Notes: generated by a model not told the origin, from the letters alone. 64,000 nucleotides of DNA from Bifidobacterium asteroides (GCF_019469425.1 NZ_CP048272.1:744001-808000), one strand, 5' to 3'. Positions 55,285 through 63,260 are shown, counted from the first letter of the stretch. Numbers and translations are program-made.

Positions 55285-56850
55285 ATGGCTACACCAGCGG
55301 AAAACGGTGACGAGCAACCGGATATTGTGGTCGATGAATCCGGTCTCAAGGTTGACCGACAACAGGAGGAGGAGCTGAACCGGCTGAGGGCGGACCGCTC
55401 CTTTTTTGGCTATCCCAAGGGCATCGGCGCCCTGGCAGCCGGCAATTTCTTCAATGCGATCTGTTGGGCCTCCTACGGGGCCGTGACGATCTACTACCTC
55501 TATAAGCCTTGGACCCAAGGTCTGGGATTCAGCCAGGGGGAGGCAGCCCAGCTTATCGCTATCGTGGCGGCCATCAATTCCATGTTCGGCATTGTGGGCA
55601 GCTGGCTGGCGGACCGGGTGTTCGGGGCACGCAAGGCCCTGGTCATCGGCAACATCGTCAAGGGGCTGTCCTGCGGGCTCTTGGCTATTCCGGCCTTCTC
55701 CGTCAGCCAAGGTCGAGCTATGGCCATCGTGGGCATGATCCTCATGAACCTGCCCATTATGGGAGCTTCGAACGCCTCACTGACCGGCATGCTGTTCCAC
55801 CGCAAGGACAACCGTCGTGATGGTGCTTTTGCTATTCACGCCATAGCCAACAACATCGCTGGGTTCATTACCCCGATCATCTCCGCGCAGCTGGGACTGA
55901 TCAACTACCATTATGGATTCGCGATAGGAGCGGTAGCTGCGCTGATCTACGCCGCCATCATCGGTGTGCCGGGCAATCGTTTCTTTGGATCCTTGGGTTC
56001 CAAGCCTACGCGTCCGCTCAACAGCCAGGAGCGTAAGCGCTACGGCTTTGGCGCCCTGGGTGTGCTAGTGGCGATCGGCCTGGTCATCGCCGTCCTGCTG
56101 ATCACCCACAAGGTCAGCGTTAATGCGTTGGCCAGCACAGTAAGCTCCTGCACCTTTGTAGTGGCTATAGCTTTCTTTGCCGTCATCTGGCGGTCCAAGA
56201 GGATTGTCGGAGTGGAGCGTCGGCGGCTCAAGGCCTTCGTGCCCATCGTGATCATGCAGATTGTTGCCGGAGTGGATTACGCCATTCAGGGCACCACTCT
56301 GCTCATGTTCCTGGACCAGCGGATCAACAGAAAGTTCGGCGGCATTGAAATCGCTCCGGGATCCTTCAACACTCTCGTGGGCATCATCGCCATGCTGGCC
56401 GGCATCTTCTTCAGCTGGTTCTGGCTGACCGACACGGGCAAGCGGTGGAAGTCAACCAACCGTCTCTGGTTCGGATTCGCCTTCTTCGGCATTTCCAACC
56501 TGCTGCTGATCGTCCCCACTGTGGTGCTCAATCCTCATACGGCAAAGTATTCCGTGCTCTGGCTGCTGCTCTACTATGTGGTCTCCAACTTCGGCGGCTT
56601 CCCCTATGGCGTTGCGGCCAACTCGACCGTGGCGGCCATCGCGCCCAAGTCCTACGAGACTCAGATGCAGACCGCTTTCAGCTTGTCGGCTGCCATCGGC
56701 ACAGCTATTATGCTGCTGATTTATGGGAAGCTGACCACCCTGGACCAGCAGCTGCCGCTGATGCTGATCATCGGCATCGCTGAACTTGTCGTGGCCGTGG
56801 CGGTCATGCTCTTCCGCGGCAAGATAGACGCTACCGTCATGTCGGATTGA
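55285..56850 (+). CDS. POT/PTR2-like MFS transporter lacking the ExxER motif
   Basis: Membrane protein of 521 residues with about 12-14 helices. The first helices follow the proton-dependent oligopeptide transporter pattern: YPKGIGALAAGNFF, IYYLY, GLGFSQGEA, and GSWLADRVFGARKALVIGNI. The TM1 motif ExxERFxYYG, essential for proton coupling in true peptide transporters, is replaced by GNFFNAICWASYG. Substrate and coupling are therefore unsure. ATG at 55285 has GAGGAG seven bases upstream. It is divergent from GH127, so it might import arabinosyl compounds or glycopeptides; this is inference. Confidence 0.8.
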   Translation: MATPAENGDEQPDIVVDESGLKVDRQQEEELNRLRADRSFFGYPKGIGALAAGNFFNAICWASYGAVTIYYLYKPWTQGLGFSQGEAAQLIAIVAAINSMFGIVGSWLADRVFGARKALVIGNIVKGLSCGLLAIPAFSVSQGRAMAIVGMILMNLPIMGASNASLTGMLFHRKDNRRDGAFAIHAIANNIAGFITPIISAQLGLINYHYGFAIGAVAALIYAAIIGVPGNRFFGSLGSKPTRPLNSQERKRYGFGALGVLVAIGLVIAVLLITHKVSVNALASTVSSCTFVVAIAFFAVIWRSKRIVGVERRRLKAFVPIVIMQIVAGVDYAIQGTTLLMFLDQRINRKFGGIEIAPGSFNTLVGIIAMLAGIFFSWFWLTDTGKRWKSTNRLWFGFAFFGISNLLLIVPTVVLNPHTAKYSVLWLLLYYVVSNFGGFPYGVAANSTVAAIAPKSYETQMQTAFSLSAAIGTAIMLLIYGKLTTLDQQLPLMLIIGIAELVVAVAVMLFRGKIDATVMSD

Positions 56851-56916
56851 GCAACTTGATCCCTGCCGGAGGATGGGTCTTCTGCCGGGGATCGTCCCAA
56901 CAGGCTTCGACCCCCT

Positions 56917-57132
56917 AGCTATGGCGTACAGGACTGTCAAGGCAGCCCCAATGCCGACCCAGACAGCGTAGGCCGTGCTGGAAGGGATGCTGAGAATCAA
57001 ACCCACAATAAAAACAATGTAAGGAACGATTTCGGTAAAGCCCTGAGATTTTCCCAGGGCGGTGGCCCATACCGATTCACGGATGCCGGCGAGTATGAGT
57101 ACGATCCACGAGGAGATGGTTCCCTTCGGCAT
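56917..57132 (-). pseudogene. SugE/Gdx-type SMR transporter fragment
   Basis: From 57132 the frame reads like a small multidrug resistance protein of the SugE/Gdx group: SSWIVLILAGIRESVWA (with the conserved Glu), GFTEIVPYIVFIVGLILS and TAYAVWVGIGAALTVLYAI. About ten residues between helices 2 and 3 are missing (expected near MKSLPVG), and helix 4 is absent. The open frame runs on without similarity. It is best read as a decayed gene with an internal deletion and lost 3' end. Confidence 0.65.
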
Positions 57133-57337
57133 GTCTTGTCGCTGTCCGGGTGTTTGACCATCGTCCGGGAACCTGAATCTAATCCTGAGTGATGGTGGCC
57201 CAAGCAGGGGAGTGGCCGATGGCCTCATGTAAGAGGAATCAGGGTTGATTCAGGGTCGAATAAGGGGTTTGCCGGATACTGTCTTCCGCGTCGATCGACT
57301 ATACATGTAATAGAGGGATTTGGCAGGTGAATGAATC

Positions 57338-58777
57338 ATGACTTGGGCCTTGCGTGATCTGAAAGCCAATAATGGCATCTGGGCTGGTGTCTTTGTCGTT
57401 CTTGCGGTCGCCCAAATCCTGCTCTGTGCCATGAGCGTGAGCATGGGCGTCAACAGCTATTACCAAGGTCTATCGGTCAAGACCAGGGATCCTGCCAAGA
57501 GTCTGGCTTCGGCCCTGAGTTTGGTCTTCTTCACGGTCATTGTGCTCGGCTGCCTGGTGATCAAGCACACCCTGCAAGCATCAATTCGCCAACGTCGCCA
57601 GGGGCTGGCCCTTCTCTCGCTGCTGGGAGCTACGCCTAAGCAGATCCTGGTGCTCACGCTACTGCAGGTAATGATTTTGGCCCTGCTGGCCTCTCTTGTT
57701 GCTGCGGCTCTTTCGCCTGTACTGGCTGGAAGGATCCTCGATTGGTATTCCGCCGGGATGCGAAGGCCAGTGCATTTCGCTTTTACCTGGCACGGTTTTC
57801 CCAGGTCTGCTTTGACCGGTCTTGCTGTGGGCTTTGCCACGGCCATCTTGGCGACCAGCCTGACTTTGCGAGATTTGGCGAAGATGACACCCGTCCGGGT
57901 GGCGCGCCGTGCCGAGGAGAGTGAATCAGTCGAACGGCTCCGACATGGACGCGGTCTTGTGCCGCTTTTCCTTGGGTTGGCCTTGCTGCTATTGCCGTTG
58001 CCTGTTTTTGCCTATCTTTCGAGCAGCGGCCCTAGGTCATTGGATCCTAAGCAGGTCTCGGCGGTCCTTAATGCTGTTGGAAGTGGACCGCTGTTCGCCA
58101 TTCTCTTGCTGCTGATCGCCCTGGCTCGCGCGGGCGAGCCGGTTATTGGCAGGGTCACTCAACTCTGGACCGCTCTGGTGCCGTCATCGTCTGCCGTCTG
58201 GCGAATAGCGCGTTCGCAGGCGGAGGCCAGAAGTCGAGACACGACATTTGGCTCTACGGTCATAGCGTTGACCGCCTGCATGTTTCTGGTCGGCGGTCTG
58301 CTGACTGCCGGAAGCACCAGTACCGTCGCTATGAACAAAGTACCGGGAATAGAGAACATCACATCAGGCGGAACCCTGGAGTTGCTCTATGGCTTCTGGG
58401 CAGCGCTGCTGATCGCCCTAGTCGGCGTGATCGCGGGGTTCACCATTGCTGCCCGGGATCGTGACCTGGATCTGGCGCTCCTGTCAATTGCTGGTGCAAA
58501 CCCGCAGCAGCTGACTGCTATATCCATATTGGACGGCACCATCGTGACGACTACAGGCATTATCATCGCAGCTGTCGGTACCGGACTGGTCGGACTGAGT
58601 ACGGCCCTGGTCTATTGCCCGCTTGTCCACAGTCTGTCCATAGTTTTTCCTTGGCGGTTCTTCCTTATATGCGGGTTGCCGATTATCGTCGTCGGCTCGC
58701 TGGCGACCATGCTGACGGCTCGGCCTGCATTGAGGCGCTCGCCCATAGCAATTCTGCAAGGCGCCATAGGCGAATGA
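57338..58777 (+). CDS. FtsX-like ABC transporter permease, no ATPase partner nearby
   Basis: Membrane protein of 479 residues with two FtsX-type units, each of three to four helices; the cytoplasmic RRQGLALLSLLGATPKQI and DLDLALLSIAGANPQQL segments are the coupling helices. Such permeases normally pair with a LolD/MacB-type ATPase in lipid, lipoprotein or antimicrobial-peptide export or sensing. No ATPase gene adjoins it. ATG at 57338 has AGGTGA eight bases upstream. The open frame is intact. It may use an unlinked ATPase or be a remnant. Confidence 0.8.
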   Translation: MTWALRDLKANNGIWAGVFVVLAVAQILLCAMSVSMGVNSYYQGLSVKTRDPAKSLASALSLVFFTVIVLGCLVIKHTLQASIRQRRQGLALLSLLGATPKQILVLTLLQVMILALLASLVAAALSPVLAGRILDWYSAGMRRPVHFAFTWHGFPRSALTGLAVGFATAILATSLTLRDLAKMTPVRVARRAEESESVERLRHGRGLVPLFLGLALLLLPLPVFAYLSSSGPRSLDPKQVSAVLNAVGSGPLFAILLLLIALARAGEPVIGRVTQLWTALVPSSSAVWRIARSQAEARSRDTTFGSTVIALTACMFLVGGLLTAGSTSTVAMNKVPGIENITSGGTLELLYGFWAALLIALVGVIAGFTIAARDRDLDLALLSIAGANPQQLTAISILDGTIVTTTGIIIAAVGTGLVGLSTALVYCPLVHSLSIVFPWRFFLICGLPIIVVGSLATMLTARPALRRSPIAILQGAIGE

Positions 58778-58884
58778 TCGACAGTGAGCTTTAATTGCTG
58801 AGCCCGATCTGTAATTGAGCGGTTTCGCCAAGCATCGATTCCGGCCATGGCTGTGTGTGACCAATTGATCAAGGGGACAGTTCC

Positions 58885-58915
58885 TTGTCGTATTGACAAC
58901 TGGTCAATACGACAA
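58885..58915. repeat. 31-base palindrome with 13-base perfect arms
   Basis: TTGTCGTATTGAC (58885-58897), AACTG loop, GTCAATACGACAA (58903-58915). No T tract follows on either strand, so an operator or a DNA/RNA structural element is as likely as a terminator. Confidence 0.75.
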
Positions 58916-59037
58916 ATACATGCTGGATGCTCAGAGACGGGTATCCCATTATGACAGGTCAATCTCTAGGTAGTTTAGTGCACGATCATCTATGAAGTGG
59001 ATAAAAGTGCAAGCAAACTAGCGCCTTGATCGCAGTG

Positions 59038-59080
59038 ATCGAGTATATCGGAACCAGTCTCAATCGCCGAGATACTCGAT
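59038..59080. terminator. Hairpin downstream of the toxin remnant
   Basis: ATCGAGTATATCGG (59038-59051) pairs with CCGAGATACTCGAT (59067-59080), one mismatch in 14, loop of 15 bases. It lies just past the original end of the minus-strand toxin frame and may be its terminator. Confidence 0.45.
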
Positions 59081-59084
59081 TGCA

Positions 59085-59357
59085 TCATAGTGTTCGGTCA
59101 TGGCTGCCAGTGGTCATCAAGGTAAGAATCATTCAGTTCTTGACACGTTTGTACACCAGGGGCCAGTCTGCGACGACATGAAGCTCCTCGTATTTAGACC
59201 AGCGACCTTTCAACCGTTGGTTTCGATATTTGCGCTTAAGCAGTGCTGAATTGCAGCCAGCCAAATCGTTGAGCTCTTGATCGAGCCTGCTTAAGTCGAA
59301 ATGCTTCCTCTTGATTTTCTTGACATCGCGCAGGTTTTTGCGTATATCCAGACTCAT
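59085..59357 (-). pseudogene. YafQ-type mRNA interferase toxin with internal TGA
   Basis: The minus-strand frame from ATG 59357 reads as a YafQ/RelE-superfamily toxin: RKNLRDVKKIKRKHFDLSRL, YRNQRLKGRW and HVVADWPLVYKRV with the catalytic His-Asp-Trp region. A TGA at 59135-59133 stops it after 74 residues. The same frame continues beyond with MILTLMTTGSHDRTL to the next TGA at 59087-59085, which is the expected YafQ C-terminus (LILTLxRTGSHSDLF pattern) with its active-site His. The internal TGA is therefore a nonsense change. Its start overlaps the stop of the antitoxin remnant (ATGA), as in live pairs. Confidence 0.7.
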
Positions 59358-59617
59358 ACATGATGGATGATGCCTTTCATGTTCTTTGCATCACCCGCGT
59401 GAGTGATCGGTGAAGCCCCAGCTTTCTCCATTTCTCTGTCAAATTTTGAAATTCGAGAGCGAAACGGAAGTCCTTCTTCGCACAGCGACTGAGAGTGGAA
59501 CACATTAATCGCCGTGTCGAGATCTAGGCCCGGATCTTCGAAAAGCTGCGATGCCCGACGCTTTATATCCTTACCAGTGCAAATTTGAATTCTTGCTGTC
59601 TCTTTTATTGCTTTCTT
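59354..59617 (-). pseudogene. DinJ/RelB-type antitoxin remnant without start codon
   Basis: The frame ending with TGA at 59356-59354 reads like a RelB/DinJ ribbon-helix-helix antitoxin: ARIQICTGKDIKRRASQLF, then GLDLDTAINVFHSQ and EEGLPF. About 80 residues match in length. No ATG, GTG or TTG is found before the frame is closed by TAG at 59620-59618, so the start codon has been lost. It overlaps the toxin start by four bases. Confidence 0.65.
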
Positions 59618-59641
59618 CTACTCTAATTGCTCTATTAGTCG

Positions 59642-59657
59642 TCTTTAGCTCTAAAGA
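59642..59657. promoter_or_regulatory. Palindrome upstream of the antitoxin remnant
   Basis: TCTTTAG-CT-CTAAAGA, perfect 7-base arms, about 45 bases before the antitoxin frame. It could be the old autoregulatory operator of the toxin-antitoxin pair. Confidence 0.4.
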
Positions 59658-59814
59658 TATATCAATTGTGTTCCGACCGGAGTTGTTTTGGAGTCATTCT
59701 GAATCTGTGAGCAAAGAAACGAGAATGAGCTGATGTTCATGAATAAGGTTGTTGAAAATGTGATTCACTAAGCAATCAAGAAAGATGATTTTTTGAAGCG
59801 TAAAACGGTATAGA

Positions 59815-59846
59815 AAGGGCCAGCCAAGTTGCCTCGGCTGGCCCTT
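59815..59846 (-). terminator. tmRNA terminator
   Basis: Perfect 11-base stem AAGGGCCAGCC (59815-59825) / GGCTGGCCCTT (59836-59846), ten-base loop, starting four bases past the CCA end of the tmRNA and followed on the minus strand by TCTATA. Confidence 0.8.
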
Positions 59847-59850
59847 GTTT

Positions 59851-60249
59851 TGGTGGAGCTGCGGGGAATTGAACCCCGGTCCGGTGACCGCACCCTCAGT
59901 CTTCTACGTGCGTAGTCTGCTGGCCTTTGTGGCTATCTGTCTGCCCCCACCTATGTCGCAGACAACTGGTGGCGGGCATAGCCGCAGAAAAAGTCCCCGA
60001 ACCGCCCTGTGACGCAGCGGTTCAGGCAAGTCTTCTTAATGACGCTCAGCATCCCCCCGAAGGCGAAGGGGAGTGAACGGAGCAGCTGCTCACTGGTTAA
60101 TCCTGGCGCGAAGCTCAGGCAGCGAGAGCGAACTCAGTGCGGTTAGATTTAGCACTTGTTGTTTGCGGGAGGACATTAACGAGCGGACCCCCGCGTTCTC
60201 GGCACGCTTCCCTGCGACGAACAGGTCACCGTCGAAACCGATCAGCCCC
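59851..60249 (-). ncRNA. ssrA: Transfer-messenger RNA (tmRNA)
   Basis: RNA of 399 bases that rescues stalled ribosomes and tags unfinished proteins. The 5' end GGGGCTGATCGGTTTCGACG (60249 downward) and the 3' tRNA-like arm GGTTCAATTCCCC ... CTCCACCA (encoded CCA, ending at 59851) pair as a 7-base acceptor stem with one G-U. The tag frame at 60153-60115 decodes as AKSNRTEFALAA followed by TGA. A terminator hairpin follows. Its 3' end borders the eroded region at 57-59.8 kb; tmRNA ends are common integration sites. Confidence 0.97.
60115..60153 (-). other. tmRNA proteolysis-tag reading frame
   Basis: Thirteen codons inside the tmRNA: resume codon GCT at 60153, then AKSNRTEFALAA and TGA. The C-terminal LAA is the degradation signal read by ClpXP-type proteases. 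Confidence 0.95.
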
Positions 60250-60257
60250 AATCTTGA

Positions 60258-60263
60258 ATTATC
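60258..60263 (-). promoter_or_regulatory. -10 box of tmRNA
   Basis: GATAAT on the minus strand, eight bases before the tmRNA 5' end. No good -35 hexamer is seen at the matching distance. Confidence 0.5.
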
Positions 60264-60361
60264 AAGCCCCGCTGGTGCCATTACGGACCAGCCTCGTCAG
60301 TATACAACAGATGGACGTTGCGGATATTCCGCTTCTCTCTCGGCATTGACCGCGATCCTGG

Positions 60362-61306
60362 TCAAGCCACAGAGCCCAGTCGACTGGTGGCATAGTCGCT
60401 GAAGGCATGCACCTCATCCACATCTTCGTAGAAGGCCTCCCGCTTGGTGTCGTTGAAGAGGAAGATGTTGAAACGGGGCATGTCATCCCCGGCAAAGGGG
60501 ATGAAGCGCAGGCCATCGCCAGGGTGCACGCCGGCCGAGGTGATCAGACTGCAGACCAGACCGGATGTGGTCACCATCTTCAGGGTTTCTACGTCGGAGA
60601 CCTCAACCAGATGACTGACTGGTTCAGACAGGTGAATCAGCCGTTCGGCAGCCTGGGCATGGACGAAATCGCGGTTGAGGGTCGTGAAAGGAACGTCCCC
60701 GGGAAGCATGGACAGATCCTCGGGGTGCAGACTGGTCATTCCTGCCGTGCCCAACCGTTCGACCATGGACTGGGTGCAGACCATGCCGAAGGGGAAGGAT
60801 GTCAGCTTGGTCGTTTCAACGCCATCCACACTCAAAGACTCGTCGACACTGGCCACCGCCCCGTAGTCCACACGGTGGGCCTCTATCTGACTCAGCAACT
60901 TTTGAGACCCTATGGTTTCTACGGTCGCGTTCTTGTCTGGTTCGCACTGCTCTTGCCGCCCTTGCCCGGAGCTCAGCAGCGATGAGATGATGGGCGGCAG
61001 GCCGATGATGCGCCGTCGGATCCCATTCCTCGCAGCCAGGGCCTCGGGCAGGGTGTTGATCAGGTCCAGGGCCTGGCCGACGTGGTCCACCACTGTTCTT
61101 CCGGATTGGGTGAGCTGTGTGCCGTCGCCAGCGCCGAAGCGCTTCCTCTGGACCAGCTTGGTTCCCAGACGCATTTCCAGCCTTCTGATGGCCTGCGAGA
61201 CCGCAGGCTGTGAGATGCCTGCCTCCAATGCGACATCGGTGAAACTGCCGTACCGGGCCAGCATGGTAAGCAGCTCGAGGTCGCGGACATTATCCATATA
61301 GGTCAT
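60362..61306 (-). CDS. LysR-family regulator (MleR-like by context)
   Basis: LysR-type regulator of 314 residues. The N-terminal winged helix-turn-helix is clear (LELLTMLARYGSFTDVALEAG ISQPAVSQAIRRLE in two blocks), followed by the substrate-binding domain, from about residue 95. It lies downstream of the malic/malolactic enzyme on the same strand, with the anion transporter beyond; MleR regulators of malolactic loci have this arrangement. It likely responds to malate or a related acid. ATG at 61306; an ATG three codons in is possible. Confidence 0.85.
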   Translation of the reverse strand: MTYMDNVRDLELLTMLARYGSFTDVALEAGISQPAVSQAIRRLEMRLGTKLVQRKRFGAGDGTQLTQSGRTVVDHVGQALDLINTLPEALAARNGIRRRIIGLPPIISSLLSSGQGRQEQCEPDKNATVETIGSQKLLSQIEAHRVDYGAVASVDESLSVDGVETTKLTSFPFGMVCTQSMVERLGTAGMTSLHPEDLSMLPGDVPFTTLNRDFVHAQAAERLIHLSEPVSHLVEVSDVETLKMVTTSGLVCSLITSAGVHPGDGLRFIPFAGDDMPRFNIFLFNDTKREAFYEDVDEVHAFSDYATSRLGSVA

Positions 61307-61446
61307 GAGCCGCTTCCCTTGATTGGTGCTCGGACTATTGCTTATCCGTCAACTTTGGCGAAAAACTATTCACAACCACACTATCATCGTCATTTGGACT
61401 TGAGAAGATCGACACTTGAAAATATAGCCAGGGCCCGACTCATGAC

Positions 61447-61497
61447 TGGGGTCCGGCCGCCACGATATCGGTTATCAATCGTGCCGGCCGGACCCCA
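61447..61497. terminator. Strong hairpin between the malic enzyme and the LysR gene
   Basis: Perfect 13-base stem TGGGGTCCGGCCG (61447-61459) / CGGCCGGACCCCA (61485-61497); a further 6-base stem CACGAT (61461-61466) / ATCGTG (61478-61483) lies inside. It starts 38 bases after the malic enzyme stop on the minus strand. It probably ends that transcript, or lowers read-through into the regulator. Confidence 0.6.
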
Positions 61498-61534
61498 ACC
61501 TCAATGTCGCAATATGCGAAGAAGCTGGTTTCGC

Positions 61535-63157
61535 TCAGGCATCGTAGTGCCACTGGGCCTTGGCCACGGCGGCGTCCACATCTTCAATCGGCTCCCGGTT
61601 CAGACCCTCTTGGACCGCCTGTGCAGCCACAGCAGCGGCGACCCGATGCGAGATCTCTTTGAGATCGGCCACCGGCGGCAACACGGCGGTGCCAGGCTTG
61701 TCCACGTCAATCATGTCGGAGATGGCGTAGGCTGCGGCCAACAGCATTCCCTTGCTGACCAGCCGAGCCTTGGCGACGATGGCTCCGAAGCAGATGCCGG
61801 GATACATAAGTGCGTTGTTACCTTGTCCGATGGAATAGGTGACCCCCTGGTAGTCAACCGGCTTTGAGGGGGTTCCGGTGATGACGAAGCCACGGCCGCG
61901 GGTCCAGGCAATCACATCCGCAGCCTTGGCCTCTGCCAGTTCAGTGGGGTTGGAGATGGGACAGATCAGCGGCCGCTCCACGTGCCTGGCCATGGCCTCA
62001 ACAACATCCCGGTCGAAGGCTCCGGGCCTGGTCGAGGTGCCGATGAGCACCGTGGGTTGGAAGGCGTCGACAACCTGTGCCAGCGAGGTCTTGTCAGTGA
62101 CTGATGCGAACTCATCCGGCTTGCGGGCATATCGTGTTTGCCCCTCAGTCAGATCATCCTGATCCTGTTCAATCAAACCCTGACGGTCGAAGAGCAGGAC
62201 CCTGCTCCGCGCGGTCTCGGGATCCATGCCCTGGCGGATGGTCAGGTCATCCACGATCTGATCAGCGATGCCCACGCCGGCGGTCCCTGCACCGAAGACC
62301 ATGATCCTGGTGTCCTTGGGGTCGGTTCCGGCGATTTTTCTGGCGGCAATCAGTGCGGCCAGGACGGTCACGCCAGTGCCCTGGATGTCGTCGTTCAGAG
62401 TCAGGATCCGGTCCTGATAGCGTTTGAGGACGGGCGCCGCCTCGGGCCTGCCGAAGTCCTCCCAGTGAATCAGGGCCTGCGGGTAGCGTTGCAGGACCTG
62501 CTGAACGAAGTCATCGATAAAGTCGTCGTAGCGCTGTCCTCTGACCCTGGCGAAGTGGTTGCCCACATAATCAGGATTGTCCAGGAGGGCCTGACGGTTG
62601 GTGCCGACATCCACCATGACCGGAAGAACCCGGGATGGGTCAATGTTGGCGGCGGCGGTGTAGACCGCCAGCTTGCCCGTCAGAATCTCAGCGCCCTGGG
62701 CGCCCCAGTCGCCTATGCCAAGAATGCCTTCCGCGTCGGTGCAGACCACCAGGTCGACAGGTCGGTCGCCTGCATATTGGTCCAGGGCGTCGCCGATCCC
62801 CTCGGGATGATCAATGGAAATGTAAGCCACGTCGCTGCCCGAATAGAACTCGTCATAGCGTTGGATGGATTGTGCCACGGTGGGGGCGTAGACAATGGGC
62901 ATGTACTCAGTCAGGTGCTTATCCATGCTCCTGTAGAAGAGCCGGCGGTCGGTGCGGCAGATGCTCATCAGATAGAGCCGCTTGTCCAAGTCGGTGGGTT
63001 GGGCCAGGAAGCGGCCGTAAACGATGCGCTCGCGCTGTTCGTCATCTTGCACGGCAGCAGGCAGCAGGCCGTCCAGCTTTAGCTCGCGCCGTTGTTCATA
63101 GTCGAATCCTAGTCCCCGGTTGGCATAGGAATCGTTGATGGTGTCGAATCCTGTCAT
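61535..63157 (-). CDS. NAD-dependent malic enzyme / malolactic enzyme
   Basis: Malic-enzyme family protein of 540 residues. Visible segments are YMPIVYAPTVAQSIQRY (N-terminal domain), WGAQGAEILTGKLAVYTAAANI, WEDFGRPEAAPVL, NDDIQGTGVTVLA (metal site) and the NAD fold IMVFGAGTAGVGIADQI, then CPISNPTELAEAKAADVI. Family members either decarboxylate malate to pyruvate with NAD or convert it directly to lactate; sequence reading does not separate the two. The LysR neighbour and divergent malate-type transporter favour malate uptake and deacidification. ATG at 63157. Confidence 0.9.
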   Translation of the reverse strand: MTGFDTINDSYANRGLGFDYEQRRELKLDGLLPAAVQDDEQRERIVYGRFLAQPTDLDKRLYLMSICRTDRRLFYRSMDKHLTEYMPIVYAPTVAQSIQRYDEFYSGSDVAYISIDHPEGIGDALDQYAGDRPVDLVVCTDAEGILGIGDWGAQGAEILTGKLAVYTAAANIDPSRVLPVMVDVGTNRQALLDNPDYVGNHFARVRGQRYDDFIDDFVQQVLQRYPQALIHWEDFGRPEAAPVLKRYQDRILTLNDDIQGTGVTVLAALIAARKIAGTDPKDTRIMVFGAGTAGVGIADQIVDDLTIRQGMDPETARSRVLLFDRQGLIEQDQDDLTEGQTRYARKPDEFASVTDKTSLAQVVDAFQPTVLIGTSTRPGAFDRDVVEAMARHVERPLICPISNPTELAEAKAADVIAWTRGRGFVITGTPSKPVDYQGVTYSIGQGNNALMYPGICFGAIVAKARLVSKGMLLAAAYAISDMIDVDKPGTAVLPPVADLKEISHRVAAAVAAQAVQEGLNREPIEDVDAAVAKAQWHYDA

Positions 63158-63239
63158 GGTCTCACTTGTCCTTCACGATTGGGGCCGGCCGCGTTGCCAG
63201 ACCTCTGCAAACAGCCTAGAAAAACCTCTTGCCGACCGC

Positions 63240-63260
63240 CAAATAAGCATCGTCTATATG
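63240..63260 (-). promoter_or_regulatory. Mirrored regulatory element, left copy
   Basis: CAAATAAGC-N6-TATATG on the plus strand. The right copy is its reverse complement with 17 of 21 bases kept. It lies 83 bases before the malic enzyme start and points toward it. Confidence 0.55.

Larger units (their letters stand above)
58778..59084. other. Gene-free stretch with large palindromes
   Basis: 307 bases between the permease and the toxin remnant, lower in GC than the core genes. No coding signal is seen. It contains the 13-base-arm palindrome at 58885-58915 and the hairpin at 59038-59080. Confidence 0.6.

Noticed and set aside
59551-59733. Plus-strand 60-codon frame with a hydrophobic middle
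   Set aside because: Overlaps the antitoxin remnant in antisense; no ribosome site; the low-GC composition explains the hydrophobic look.
57133-59850. Attachment-site duplicate of the tmRNA 3' end
   Set aside because: I looked for a second copy of the TGGTGGAGCTGCGGGGAATT region and found none in the strip, so island boundaries cannot be drawn.
60073-60402. Plus-strand open frame over the tmRNA
   Set aside because: The region is fully explained by tmRNA on the other strand.
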